From contig OZ023273.1 of the NCBI GenBank assembly GCA_964007475.1, forward strand, positions 39,309,525 to 39,373,524: 64,000 nt of DNA, given 5' to 3'. Both the position numbers and the translations under genes were made by a program. How positions within the stretch are numbered: the first letter of the stretch is position 1; each line of letters opens with the position of its first letter. Shown here piece by piece: positions 12,435 to 25,100 of the stretch. Below the pieces are notes generated by a model. That model saw only the letters and a list, made by a program, of their open reading frames with translations. It was not told the origin of the DNA and did no database searches. Source of the stretch: Hybos culiciformis (taxonomy: Eukaryota > Arthropoda > Insecta > Diptera > Hybotidae).

Positions 12435-14108
12435 AAGTAGGGTTACCGTTTAAGTTTTTTGATTTAATTTCCGTTGAGAGTGCAAAAATTTAAGATTTCA
12501 AAACTAATTTTAATAAAAGCAAATTTGCCAAATTTTTTAACTGAAGTTTTTAATATTTTCTTTTTACCAAAGCTCTGTATAGTTGTTGAATATTTCAAAA
12601 AAAAAAAACATCAAGCGTTTCCAAATTCTTTTCGATACAAATTATTTTCATATGACAACGGCATAAACTATGAAGTATTTTCCAACTATGTACTAAATAA
12701 ATAGTAAAAATAGAATTCAAAAAGTTACTCAATATTAAAGAAAAAAAATTATAAAGGCTTTTTTCTATACCATAAAGTTATAAGCTATGAAAAAGTCTGT
12801 GAAATAAAATTGAAAAAAAAAAAAAAACCAAACAATAGAAAAAGAAAACTCCCAAGGGAAAAGTTTTCCATTTTCATTTTATGTTTAATATTTTTTTTTT
12901 AGTTTAATTTTTTTTTTTAAACCAAGTTAAATGAAAAATTTTTTTTTTTGATATTTTTATCCTTGAATTTTTGTTTTGTTTTACTATATAGTTCTTTTTA
13001 AATAAAATAGTAAAAAATATAAAATTCTGAAAAAGAAACTATTTTAGTGCAACTTTGATTTTTAAATTCAGTTTTATTTTACTTAGATGTTTTTTACACG
13101 CGGCTGAATTTTGAAATAAAATAAACAGTTCAGAATAACTATTAGGAAGGATTCAGTATCTCTTATCAGTTTTCAAGACTATAGTTTGTAAAAAAATCTT
13201 ATAGTAAGACAAAGACTCAATTATTAACCAAATGATATACAGGTTTATCCCATTATTTGAAATTTTTTTTTCATACAGTTCAATTTCGAAATCAAGGTAA
13301 GCAATAAAGTTAATTACCTTATTAAATATGTTAAGAGACCATTGAATTTTGTCTCTACGATAAAACTTGTGAAAAACCCGTGTTGAAACTAAAAATAAAT
13401 TACATAGATCTTATCTAAATTTTTAAAAAATAGCTACAATTCTGTATTGTTTTGTTAACATTTAATTTTTATGCAAAGGTTTAAAGTTATCTTTGTATAT
13501 TCAATTGCCTTTGAAATGATATTACTGTCAAATTTCTTCGACAAGGTATCCCAAGCTGTTTATAGACTTGTAGGAACAATATTATTCTTAAAATTTAATT
13601 TTAAAAAGAAAAAACTTTTTTAACATAGAAAAGCTTCATTAAAGATAAAGAAACTGTAAAAATGTTGAATTAAGGAAATTAAAATAATTTATTTTGACTT
13701 TTGTGTAATATACATAGGTTCATAGCAGGTATATTTAATTATATATTTCCTATTAACTATTTATTTCGAATAAATTTACAATCATTGCAGAATACTGAGA
13801 CTATACATTTGAAACGTATAATTTCTTTTCAGTGTACGAATGTATCATAAATTAAAAATTAGAAAATTGATAGGTTTATATCTAGTTTTTTTTTTTTTAT
13901 TATTATTTTTTAAATAATGACTTAATATTTTATTGAAAATCATCAGAATAGAAAATTTTTTTTATCTTTTTGTTTGCAAATTTTCGAATATAAATTTTTA
14001 ATGAAAATGTATATTACTTCAATATTTATGAATAACACAGGTTTTTCTCTTATCAGAAAAGGTTTCTAAAGGAAGAAAAAAAACCCATCAGGCACCTTCT
14101 TACATATT

Positions 14109-14390
14109 ATATATATATATATATATATAATCATATATGAATGACTATAATCATGTATATCAAATGTTATATTGTATATATATATATATGTTTTAATGCT
14201 TTTCTTTTTACCTTTTGTGAAACAAATGTTTTTAATATTTTACGAGGTAAGCAAAAAAAAAAGAAAAAGGAAACTGGTTGTGTACATTTTGTAGAAGTTC
14301 AAAGGCGTTGAAGATGATTATCATTATTAATGTTATTCCTTTTTTCTTTATTTTTATTTTATTTTATTTATTTATTTTATTTTATTTTTT
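14109..14390. repeat. TA and ATTTT-type microsatellites
   Basis: A (TA)n run lies near 14110-14128, a second TA-rich run near 14173-14188, and an imperfect ATTTT repeat near 14345-14390. All are simple-sequence DNA. Confidence 0.85.
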
Positions 14391-16378
14391 CTGAAAATAT
14401 AAAATTAAAAGACTTATGGATATGAATTCTATATATGTATAATTGTATATTTATGTTTCCTTTTCTTTTACCATAGAAATAACAAAAAGTGAATAGGTAG
14501 GTATATTATATACATACTTAAATTTTAAATTATAATCGCTTATCTGAATTATACAAAAACAACTTCAAATAAACTCTATAGAGATAATAAAATCACTTTA
14601 GTATTATTGATAGTTATATTTACTATAAGTGAATTTATATTTGATTTGCATCTGAATCAAGCAAAATTTTAAGTGTATAAAGAACTGATTTTGTGAATCC
14701 TATTCTTAAAATCTTAAGGTAGGCAAAATAAGCAAAGACGGAATTAAAATATATTTTTGTATCAAGTTTTTAAAAAATTTCAATGAAAAATCAATAATTT
14801 TGAAAATTTAAAGAAATATAATATTTGTTTTGAAACTATCAATATACAATCTGAGTAAATCCTCAAGTATTGAAAAGACCCATCAGGAGGACTAAACAGA
14901 AATGAATTACTGTTCTACAAAAATGAAAAAGCTTTATCAAAAAATATAATTCTCAAATTTTTGTTGTTTTTTTTTTTTTTTCGTTTTTTCATATTCTTGT
15001 TTCATTTGAAATTTTAACTTAATATTTATCATTCGGTGAATAATAAATGTTACAACGAAAAAAAAAAAAATTATAAAATAATGTTTAAATGGAAATAAAA
15101 TTATTACATCTTTTCATTTTCTGTTATTTTTGAATTGTCTAAATGAAGAGTTTTTTTTTTTTTTTGTTAAGTGCTTTTCTTTCTTTTCTTTATTCGTTTT
15201 CATTTTCGTTTTTTTTTTTGGAATAATAGTAGAAAAAAAAAGGAATAACATAAGGTAAGAGAGTATCTTGTTTTTTTGTTTTTTTTTTGAAGGTGGAATC
15301 CCACATGATTTCATGACTATGCCAATCAAAAATACAAGATATACATTTAATGAAAGGAAGAAGAAAAAAATAAAAAAAAAAAGGAATAAATACAATATTT
15401 TTATTTTTTGTATATTATTTTTCTTTTTTATTTTGTAATTTTCTTTAAAGCCAAAAAGTTTCAGTTTTTTTTGTATTTCGCATTTTCCTTCAGATATGTT
15501 TATCTGAGAATTTTATTTTTTTCTCTCTCTGCCATATATATATGTACTTATTTTTTTACTGTAATCTCAGTGATATTAATATTAAAGATGAAAGGGAATT
15601 GAATTTGGAAAAAAAAAAGAAAGCAGAAACAGAAACAGAGCGCAATGATATCGAAGTACAAAGAAAAGTAACCTAATTTTGATAAAAGCACGTAATATGT
15701 TCCTTTTTAATGCAAAAAAAAAATAAAATAAAAAATAATAATAATAAAAAAAAATTATATTTTTTTCCCATATCATGATGATTAAAGTGTTTTTTTTTTA
15801 AACGTATTAATTTTTTCTTTATTTGATTTTTTATCCTTAAAAACAAATAATTCATGTTAGAAGTTACATATCAGAAACACATCATTAAAGTGAATTAAAA
15901 ACTAAATGAAAATTACAAGATTTCAAGATTAAAAAAAAATATGTATATTAAATTAAATTTTATTCAAAATAACAATCAAAAAGCAATATTGTGTACACAT
16001 ATGTATATATAGTGTGTATTAGAACTATGCGTAACTGCTGAAGGGTCACTGAAAAAAAGACTCTATGGAACATTAGCTATAAGAACCAGCTACAATTAAA
16101 ACTACTATATTTTCTGATAGTATATGCACAAAATCTTGCATTTATTTAATACATAATAACTCGCCTAAAAATATATAGCAAATGAAATCTAGCAAAATTT
16201 GCTACTCGTACATTATAATATTTAATGTTTTTTTATTTATTGTGAAAAATAAATAACAAAAAATACTTTTTTAAAGAATATGAGTCTGAAATTTTAATGA
16301 CAATAAATGCTACAATCATATGAACAGATATATTAAAAAAATAAGTAAAACACGAGTTTTCAAAAAAACTGAGGCGAT

Positions 16379-16562
16379 GCCGCATGAAAAAGTAGAAAAT
16401 AACTTTTTCTTCACACTCAGAGGTGGACTCAGATTTTTTGATTAGGACGTAAGTGATTTGATTCATGAAGAGAAAGAATATTCAACAGAAATGTCCCAAT
16501 CAAAAAATCTGAGTCCACCTCTGTGTGTGAAGAAAAAGTTATTTTCTACTTTTTCATGCGGC
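16379..16562. repeat. long inverted repeat, 70-bp arms with 44-bp loop
   Basis: The left arm 16379-16448 begins gccgcatgaaaaagtag and the right arm 16493-16562 ends ctactttttcatgcggc. By eye the arms match at 68 of 70 positions; the differences are in attAggac against the inverted attGggac, and in cacacTcag against cacacAcag. The 44-base loop is AT-rich. Such near-identity means the duplication or insertion is recent, or that conversion keeps the arms alike. The right arm continues into repeat-like DNA, which suggests that a piece of one element was inverted next to itself. A transcript through this would form a long double-stranded stem. Confidence 0.95.
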
Positions 16563-17140
16563 TTGTCCTTTTATGAATTTTTCACGTTAACTTAATTGTT
16601 ATTATGTGCTACGTGGAGATGTTTGAAAACAATTTTATGACTAATCATATTGATGAAAATTTTTTCCGGTGATTTTTCCGCTTTCTCGGGTTTTCCATGG
16701 AGTTTTCCACAAAAGCAACTTTATGCAACTCATTTCGCTCTACAACTTTGTCTCAGGTTGTAAAACGCTCAAACGCTTTCTTTTTTTTACAAAAATTTTC
16801 ATCGATTTTTTCTGCAAGTTTTCACCATTGTCGGTTTCTCTCCGATGATGCCAGAAAAATCAGAAAATTCCGGAAAATTTTTTCGGAAAAATCAGAATAC
16901 TTTGCATTTTTCCTGAAACGGATTTATCACTAATCAAATTTTTACCAAATTTTCAAATGATTTTTCCCGATTTTCCGGGTTTTCCATGGAAATTTCCGGT
17001 TTAAATTTTGATATTCAATTGTCACGCGACATGAACCTGTATGCCAAATTTCAGCCCGCTGTGATGACGAAAAGTGGGTCTACGAGAGTGTCCAAAATAG
17101 TAAAGAAATATATAAATAAACAGACAAATTCGTGTACGAG
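16563..17140. repeat. composite repeat block with an internal diverged direct duplication
   Basis: This block is GC-richer than its surroundings. The segment around 16665-16710 (ctttctcgggttttccatgg and flanks) reappears in diverged form around 16960-17000 (gattttccgggttttccatgg and flanks), about 300 bases apart. Further down, 17035-17110 contains tgccaaatttcagcccg, then aaaagtgggtctacgag and aaacagacaaa, the style of a widely dispersed arthropod interspersed repeat (this resemblance is from memory, not a search). A frame of 78 codons from 16697 is open across it but looks like a by-product. I take the block as mobile-element debris. Confidence 0.6.
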
Positions 17141-17215
17141 TTAATAATAATTGTGGCCTCAAAAAGTACTTCTATTATATTCAAACCGAATGAGAATGTT
17201 CTTTAAATTTTTATA

Positions 17216-17416
17216 GTGCACATTTATAGGGTTTTGTTTCAACTGTATTTCTTATTAGCTGTTTCTCAACCATTAACATGTCAAAACGATAGAAGAAAAA
17301 TATATATTATAGAAATTTACTCCCGATTAACTTACAAAACCTTGAAGATAGACAAGTCGATCACAATCTACGGTATACCGAACTATGTTTTAGAGAACGA
17401 AGTCCAGGCTAGGTAA
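17216..17416 (+). CDS. orphan open frame, possible internal exon or transposon coding relic
   Basis: 66 codons are open, preceded by an acceptor-like ttttatag at 17208-17215 and followed by a donor-like AG/gtaaaag just after 17412. The frame starts at GTG, so there is no ATG and it could only be an internal exon. The second half uses many C- and G-ending codons (TAC TCC, ACC TTG AAG, GAC AAG TCG ATC, GAG AAC GAA GTC CAG), unlike random DNA here. The front is hydrophobic (VLFQLYFLLAVSQPL), resembling a signal peptide or membrane segment, followed by a polar segment ending ENEVQAR. It matches no family I recognise and follows a repeat block, so a transposon origin is possible. Confidence 0.25.
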   Translation: MHIYRVLFQLYFLLAVSQPLTCQNDRRKIYIIEIYSRLTYKTLKIDKSITIYGIPNYVLENEVQAR

Positions 17417-18067
17417 AAGATTTTTAATATTTTCAGTTTTTTACTATATGCACTAAAGGAAACACATAATAAAAAAATCAAACTCATAAATAAAGCTAAA
17501 TCAACATTTTCCAGAGCTATTGAGTGGAATTTTGAGGTTCATCAATTTTCCGCAATTTCATTTAAATAAAAGCTGTTAAAAATATAATTTTGTTATATTT
17601 TTTTTATACCTAGTTATAGTTCACGCAGAACGACTAAAGAATCTTCTAAAAATTATTTTAATGTAATGATAATATTGTTTTTTAAAATAAATTTATTGAA
17701 ATCTTATTAGATGATAGAAAAAAAATACTTACAGAATTCACAGCTGCCATTTTTAGTACAATATTCTAGTAGACAACTGGCCTGTAAATAAACAAACAAA
17801 AAAAAAGAAATAAAATTAGTGTTTTACATATTTTATTATTCTTCACGGTTATTTCTTTTTCTTTTTTAATTTTTTTTTTTGGATTTCATGAATAATTTAA
17901 GAACGTATTATGTTTATTTTCATTTCAATAAAAAGATTAAAATCTTTACAACATTATTTTCATAACACAATTTTATTGCATAATTTATTTTGATAGAATA
18001 ATATTATTTTTTATAGACTGCTATAAATGGAGTGAACATAAAAATAAAATAAAATAAAAAAATTAGA

Positions 18068-18244
18068 ATGACTAAGATTGCGCTAATAATGTCTCCTAAA
18101 CTATTGATTACTGAGTTTCAAACAATAAACACAGAAATCAACTACATATTAGGTCTATTACAAAATTCATTATTCGAAATTCCTATTCTCAAATTCTATC
18201 TCGATGAAATTCATTGGTATATGTTATCTACCATACTATTCTGA
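18068..18244 (+). CDS. unassigned 58-codon open frame
   Basis: An ATG-started frame of 58 codons ends in TGA at 18242-18244. The patch is GC-elevated relative to its flanks and the residue mix looks protein-like, with segments such as SPKLLITEFQTINTE and FYLDEIHWYMLST, rather than the poly-Lys or poly-Phe of most frames here. It has no domain I recognise, no signal peptide, and no clear splice sites that would join it to other exons. At 80% A+T, dozens of frames this long are expected by chance in 64 kb, so only the composition argues in its favour. Confidence 0.15.
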   Translation: MTKIALIMSPKLLITEFQTINTEINYILGLLQNSLFEIPILKFYLDEIHWYMLSTILF

Positions 18245-20022
18245 TTTCACCAGGTTCTACATATGTAGACTGTTAAGCAGATATAATTATAATGGCTTAC
18301 GTTTCAAATATTCTAGTCTTTAAGGTATGAATTCAAAATTTTTTTTAACAAAAGATACTTTTCATTGAGGAACCCTAAAAATCGGAAAATTTAAATTTAT
18401 CCTTCAAAGTCTTTGCTGTTAAACAAGTGTACTTATTTTGTTCAAAAAAACAATGGGCACACTTAATAAATATTTGTTTTTTGTATGCAATCGATAATCT
18501 TCAAATAATATGAAATTGTTAAAAAAGTATTAAGTATGTACTAAGTTCGAAGATGTCAAAAAAAACTTGCAAATTTTAAAATTACTTTTATTTGTCACAA
18601 TAAAAAAAAAAAGTTTAAATGCAGAGTTATATTTTTCTAATTTACATCATTATTATATTTGTTTGTCTATACATATACTCGTATATATGTATATTATGTC
18701 TGTGTCATGTAATTGCATAAATTTACGAATTTAACGTTTATCATAGTTATTATTACGATAATTGTTTTATTTCTTCGATTTTGAAATTTATAAAACGAAT
18801 TTTTGGCGCCAAAAGAATCGCAAAAAATATTGTATTTTTAAAATAATAAATTTTCAATTCAAAATGGTATGTATTATACATATATTTATGTACATGCTTT
18901 TGCGTTTTTTTTTTTTTAATTTTTTCAATAAAATCATTTTTAAAGAAAAATTTGAATAAAATTTATTGAAAATGACAATATATTTTTGCTAAACAAATTC
19001 AAAAAAAAAATTGAAATGAAAAATTCAACCCTTGAATTCTATTTCACCCCATCATGACATAATGATATATTATCACATTCTTTCATTTGGTGCAGAAATT
19101 ACAAAAAAAATAAAATAAACATTAAAATTTTTTTTATAATAAAAAAAAAATTTAAAGTTAAATGCCAAAAATAAACTTGGCTATATATACGTTATTTCAA
19201 TATTTTATTTCTATTACTTTAACTGAAAAAAAAATAAAAATAAAAATTGAAAATAACAAAAATTAGGTGAAAACTATATTGTGAAAAAATATAAATGGAA
19301 AAATTCATAGTTTTTTTTTCAAATTTTTCTTCTTATTATAGTTTTCATTATTGCCGCCAAAGTGTTAACAAAAATGATAAAAAAGTAAAAGAATTTAAAC
19401 AAAAAAAGAAAAACAAAAAAACAAAAAAAAAAAATAAAACCAAGAATTTTTTTTTTTTAAGTATAAAATCGTTGCAAAGTAATAAAACATAAAGTGCGAG
19501 CCAAAAGGCTAAAGTGAGGTTATGTGGGAATGTTATTTTTTTGATAGCTTGCCAGGAAAATAAAAACTGAAAATACAAAGAACAAATAAAAAAAAAAAAA
19601 CATAAAATAATCTACAAAAAGCATTCCTTCTGGTGATTTTGTAACATTAACAAAAAAAATTATTTTTTTTTGCTTTTTTTTTATAAATAATTCTAAGGGT
19701 TTGTAGGTGGTAAGATTGATTTTAATCTGTGTTGAAAGTTAAATGATGTGAGGTTTGTACAGATGTCATGCAATTCAACATTAAAAACATTTAGTCAACA
19801 AAATATCAACAAATTATTTTTTAAAAATTCACAATATATTTTCATTTTGTTTATCAGAAAAATATATATATATATATTTTTTAATTTGTTTTATAAGGAA
19901 TATTTTTAAAAGGACTTTCTTAATTTACTTGGTGATGATGATTATCTGTAGTTTAAGTTTATTTTGTGTTGACTTGAGATTTTCTCATTTTCTTAATTTT
20001 AATTTAACTTTTAAGATTTACA

Positions 20023-20062
20023 ATCTCTTCTGTGTGAAAAGTATCTCTTCTGTGTAAACAGT
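20023..20062. repeat. 20-bp tandem duplication
   Basis: Two adjacent copies of a 20-base unit beginning atctcttctgtgt, differing at a few positions. It looks like a simple local duplication. Confidence 0.8.
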
Positions 20063-21590
20063 ATAAAATAGTTACATATGTTAAGCAACGTTTGCCTCAA
20101 ACTTTTCAGATCGATGAACACTTCTCAAAAAACAATAAAATTTTTAAATATATGGTGTTTTCAGAGTTATTAGGTTTTTTAGACTTAGCTGAAACAAATG
20201 AGAAATGAAACATACTGCTAAACTTTTTCAAGAACATCCTTTTAGTACTGAACATGAGACTGTATATAAATTTTGATGAAGATATATTATTTTTCATGTT
20301 TCGGACCAAACATAAATGAATTTTTATTATTTGGTTTTAAATATTAACTTAAATAATAATATACAATATTTATTTACATATTTAACTCATTTAAATAGAA
20401 ATAGATTAAAATAAATTAACTTTTTGTTTTTTTTTTTTATTTTCATTTTATTAACAATCAATGATAATAATCTCCAGTGGGTGACGCTTTACCGACAACT
20501 ATTAAATTTGACCATTTTCATTGTTATTCTGATAAATCTAACCGAAATAAATTATATTGTAAATAAAAGACTATTTATTTACTGAGACCATAATTAATTT
20601 TCAGTTTTAATTTTATATCTAAAAATTGTACTTTTTTATTAATCTTGCGCTATTATAATTCATTATGCTTTCGATTGAAAAAAATATTTATTGCATTTTT
20701 TCGTTATTTTTGGAACAAAACTTTTTTTTTGGTGACATTACTTCTCAACTCAATGATCTATAAATATAGGAGTTTTTTTTCTAACCTTAATTTTTTATAT
20801 TAAATGAATTAATTAAGTTGATAATATATAGTTAGTACTAAATATTTAATGTTTAACTAGTTAAAATTTATTACGATAAAAAGGTTTTTTAATAAAAATA
20901 TAGTCATTTACTTAGTCCTTCACTCTTATATATTATATTTATGTATATATGTGTTTTAAAATTCGGTATTTATAACATTGAACTAGAATTTGATCCTAAA
21001 TAATAAATTGATACGTTTTTAAAGACTAAAAATTTTTAAAGCTTTTCTATAAAAACAGTAATATTTTTTTTTGCATTATATTATAATTATAAAATAATGT
21101 AAACTTAATCAATCTTCCCAAACTAAGACGTACATATAATATTTTTTTTTTTTTGAACTAATTAACTTATATTGTTTCATGAAATTTTTCATAATTTATA
21201 CTGTCTGCATCGTAATATCAATAATTATCTGGTCTAGTAATCTTTAAAAGATTTTAATTGAATTATATGAGGGTTTTTCTCGGAAAATTTATTATGAAAA
21301 TCTTATATATATAGAAAATGAGTGATTGAATTATTAATCATAATAATTTGTATCATTATAAATTGAAAATAAAATCATTGAAACTTAAGATAATTGGTAC
21401 TGTAGTTGTTAATAAGTAGTTTAATGATGATTTGCCAAGAAAACAATTTACTTATTATAGAAGATAGAAAAGTATTAAATTAGAAAACAAAAATTCTCTT
21501 AAAAATATTTATTCACAAGGATTATTGTTATATATACATATAATACTTATGTATATCATTATTGAAAGATAAAACAAGCTAAGATGATAT

Positions 21591-21609
21591 AAATTAGATA
21601 TAATTAGGT
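21591..21609. repeat. 19-bp direct repeat, left flank of the satellite-armed element
   Basis: aaattagatataattaggt occurs here and identically at 22121-22139, bracketing the opposed arrays. It behaves like a long target-site duplication, although its last three bases may belong to the element terminus. Confidence 0.9.
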
Positions 21610-22120
21610 GAATCTAGGCTAATCCATCGCCTAGCAATTCATCGCCAAGCAATTCATCGCCAGCAATTCATCGCCAGCAATTCATCGTCAAGCAATTCAT
21701 CGTCAAGCAATTCAAAAAAAAATTTTTCCATAGAAAAATGTATGAAAATTTTGAGGGGCCAAATCTCCGAAACGGAGCATTTCCAAGAAAAAAGCTTCTG
21801 CATTTAGTGGTTTGGCCACCGCCTCTACCCAATCACAAATTGGCGATGAATTGCTGGCGATGAATTGCTGGCGATGAATTTCTGGCGATGAATTACTGGC
21901 GATCAATTGCTGGCGATGAATTACTGGCGATGAATTACTGGCGATGAATTGCTGGCGATGAATTACTGGCGATGAATTACTGGCGATGAATTGCTTGGCG
22001 ATGAATTGCTTGGCGATGAACTTTTTGACGATGAATTGCTTGACGATGAATGCTGGCGATGAATTGCTGGCGATGAATTGCTTCGCGATGAATTGCTAGG
22101 CGATGAATCAGCCGCTTACC
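21610..22120. mobile_element. satellite-armed foldback-like element, 511 bp
   Basis: The left arm (about 21620-21714) is six to seven copies of a 14-15 base unit reading caattcatcgccag. The right arm (21842-22108) is about 19 copies of the same unit inverted, ggcgatgaattgct. Between them is a unique core of ~127 bases containing ggggccaaatctccgaaacg and a GC-rich stretch ggtttggccaccgcctc. The termini are themselves roughly inverted: near the left end aatccatcgcctagcaattc, near the right end gaattgctaggcgatgaatc. A 19-base direct repeat flanks the whole. This structure resembles foldback elements, whose long terminal inverted repeats are made of short tandem repeats. No transposase is encoded; a 64-codon frame on the minus strand across the core and left part is incidental. 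Confidence 0.75.
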
Positions 22121-22139
22121 AAATTAGATATAATTAGGT
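22121..22139. repeat. 19-bp direct repeat, right flank of the satellite-armed element
   Basis: Exact copy of 21591-21609, starting directly after the right terminus (gccgcttacc). Confidence 0.9.
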
Positions 22140-25100
22140 ATTAGGTTTAAATAATGCTATTTTCAGGACATTAATTAAGGATTATTCTTCGTACTAAAAC
22201 CATTATGGTAGCTTAGATTACTTTAGAAAATATTGCAGACTATTCCGAAGTCTGAATACTTTAATGACCAACCATAATAAAATTACTATACCCCAGCGAA
22301 GCGACCGACAATACTTGTAATTTTATTATTCTTATAATAGCGTTCAAAATAAACATAATTATGTATACTAAATGTATGAATAGAATTTATAAAAACGAAA
22401 ACATATATTATTATCTGTACTCACGAGACACTTTACGAAAGCAAGATTGTTAGAGGTCAAATTTTAATTTTTTAGAAATTTATTTTTTTTAACTAAAGTA
22501 TTATTAAGTTTATGTTGTAGTTCGTACCATAAATTAACATCTTGAAAGTATGTATTTTGTAGATATTTTGGTACTTAAACTAATTCAGTTCAGAATTATT
22601 TTTAAGTAATGATTGATTTTTTATTTGAACCAGAATCAACTAAAAAAAAAAAATTCTGACATATGTTTTAAGTATTTATGAAAATTTTGCAAATAACATT
22701 CTATATTTAATTGAAATTTTATCACATCGACACGCATCATTCATAGGCTAAAAAAATGTTTAGACCACATATTGTAATAACCCAATTTAAAGATTTTGTT
22801 TTTAATTAGAATTTTTTTTGAGGTTAATAAATCATGAGACAAAATTCAAATGTGTTGTAAAAAACAAAAAAATTCTCTACCTTAATATTTTATGATGCGT
22901 GTACAAAATATATTACGTACAACAGCAATACGATGATGTCCAATATTCTGTATTGTCAGAAAATTCGGGTCAAAATCTAAAATCTTTTTGTTATAAACAC
23001 ACAAGGTAGGCAATTTTTTTTAATTTTTTATTGTAAAAAGTTTTTTATAAATAAATTTTTTCTTTATTTTAATTATTATGATAATAATTAATTAAATAAA
23101 TTTACATACATACCAGACAATCTGTAAAAATTTTGTATATGAATTTTTTTTATTTTAATTTTTTTTTTTGCGCTTGTGAAAATATTTTTATTTTTAATTA
23201 GCATTTAAATTTTAACTTAACAAAAGACATAAAATTTAATTTTAAATCATTTTTCAAAAAGAAAAAAAAAAAAAATTTAAAAGTTTTTTTTTCTGTGCTG
23301 TTAAAATATCAAAAAAAAAAACAATAGATTTTTCTTATTGTTTCTCGAATTTCGAGTTCATACATAGTTTTCCCACTTGAGAAAATGTTTTACAAGCATT
23401 TGTTTTCATTTAATTTGGCAATTGTTTTGAAAAAATTTTCATATAGTAAAAAATGATATATTTGATTGTTTCATTTCATAATATGTTAAAATGTGAGAAA
23501 AAGATTTGTTAAATTATCAGAAATTTAATTAATAACACAATAAATTAATCACATAACAAATTTCCAAAATAAAGACTTTACTTATTAATTCGCTCAAATT
23601 CAAACATTGACTAACATTCCTAAAAGGATGCAAATAAATTTTAATAAACAATCGATATCGATACACATAGTAAAAGTAAAATTTAAAATTATGAACTTAG
23701 TTCAACTTTGACTCATATTCATTTCAAGAAAAGTAAAAAAAATAAAGTTTTAACAGTGAATGGAAAGATTGATCAAATTATTAAAATAGAAAATTGCATT
23801 TATAAAAATTTACTCTTAAAATAAATTTAATTTTCATGTTTCATGTTTTATATCGCAAAACAAAAATTGTTTAAGTACATATTTTACAGATTCTTTTATT
23901 TCGTATAGGTTTGCTTTTTGTTTTTTTTTTTTTTTTATTTCAAAGACGAGTCAAATTAAAAATAGATTTCCGCGCCACTTTAATTTAGACGCAGAGACAA
24001 CAGATATAATGTTGTGATAGAAAAGAATTTATTAAAATATTTTGAAATACATTTAAGCATTAAATATTATTTCTAATTAATAAAAATAAATTTGAATGAA
24101 AAAAAGTCTAAAGAAAAAAATATTTTCTTGTCTAATCTAATGATAATTTTGTGAAATCTGCCAAAGAAAATTCATAAAAGTATATATATAATAAGAAAAT
24201 TTATGCTAATTATATCGTACTTACAATGTACATTATACTGAGTAGTATTATTAATTAATGGAATATAATTAGAAAATAAATAATTATTTCGAATTTTATT
24301 AAATAATAATATTTGAATACAAATTCAATCTAATAATGAATAAAATAATATCTGTGCTAGAATTGCTTATAATTCAGCGAAAATGATTCCAAAATATCTT
24401 TGGTACTGATCCAAAATATTATTTGAAAGCAATAATATGTTCAATAGATTAACGTTGAATTATATGGTTTTTATAGAGTAATTTAATAGTAGAAAAATTT
24501 TCATAGTTTGAAACAACATTTGATCATTACGCAATATTCTGAGTTCTACATAATTTAATTCCACTCTTATTTTCTTAAGCTTCAATAAAAAAAATTGAAT
24601 TTATAATTGTTTCCTTTTCTTACTTTCATTTGTAGTTCTAACATAAACTATACTGTGCTGTCTAGCTCTAGATAAGAAAGGTTAAACATTCTATTGCAAT
24701 AAGCATAATAAAAAATTTCATAAATAATTAAAAAGAAAAATATACATTATAAAAAATTCTATCAAAAAATCTTTGCAATTAGGCTTAACTGACATACTAT
24801 GCTTGACATTGCGATATAATTAATCTCAATAATTTTTTTTGAAAAAAAAGTTCAGTTTACGTAAAAGTTTTCACGGAAAAAATTTAAAAAAAAGTGCTGA
24901 TGAAACTAAATCTCATATTAAAAAGAAAAAATTGTCCTTGTTCCTTTTTGTCATTTTTAATGAGACAACCGATTGAAAAATAAAAAAAAAAAAAATTTGA
25001 ATATTTTTTTTTTATGTCGTCTATTTATTTATTTTTATTTGGAATTAAAAATGGAATAAGGAAAAATCATAAAATTTTCAGTTAAATTAATTTAGAAAAT

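Larger units (their letters stand above)
9707..16378. other. AT-rich non-coding stretch with simple repeats
   Basis: About 6.7 kb with no identifiable gene or transposon. It contains an AT minisatellite at 11371-11446, a perfect hairpin at 12402-12434, TA and ATTTT-type microsatellites between 14109 and 14390, and many A or T runs. The longer open frames here (for example 15114-15395 and 15582-15855 on the minus strand) are poly-Lys and poly-Phe products of homopolymers. Confidence 0.7.
17417..21590. other. AT-rich non-coding stretch
   Basis: No recognisable gene. It holds one small ATG-started frame at 18068-18244, a 20-base tandem duplication at 20023-20062, a short TA run near 19864-19878 and several A or T runs. 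Frames at 19295-19578 are homopolymer products. Confidence 0.65.

Noticed and set aside
16697..16933. 78-codon + strand frame
   Set aside because: It lies inside the composite repeat with duplicated tttccatgg-type motifs and has no recognisable domain; considered a by-product.
21712..21906. Minus-strand frame with repeated SNSSPEIHRQQ-like residues
   Set aside because: The repeats in the peptide are simply the 14-bp satellite read in one frame.
21610..22120. CRISPR array
   Set aside because: The units are 14-15 bp directly adjacent, with no unique spacers, in opposed orientation, and in an insect nuclear genome.
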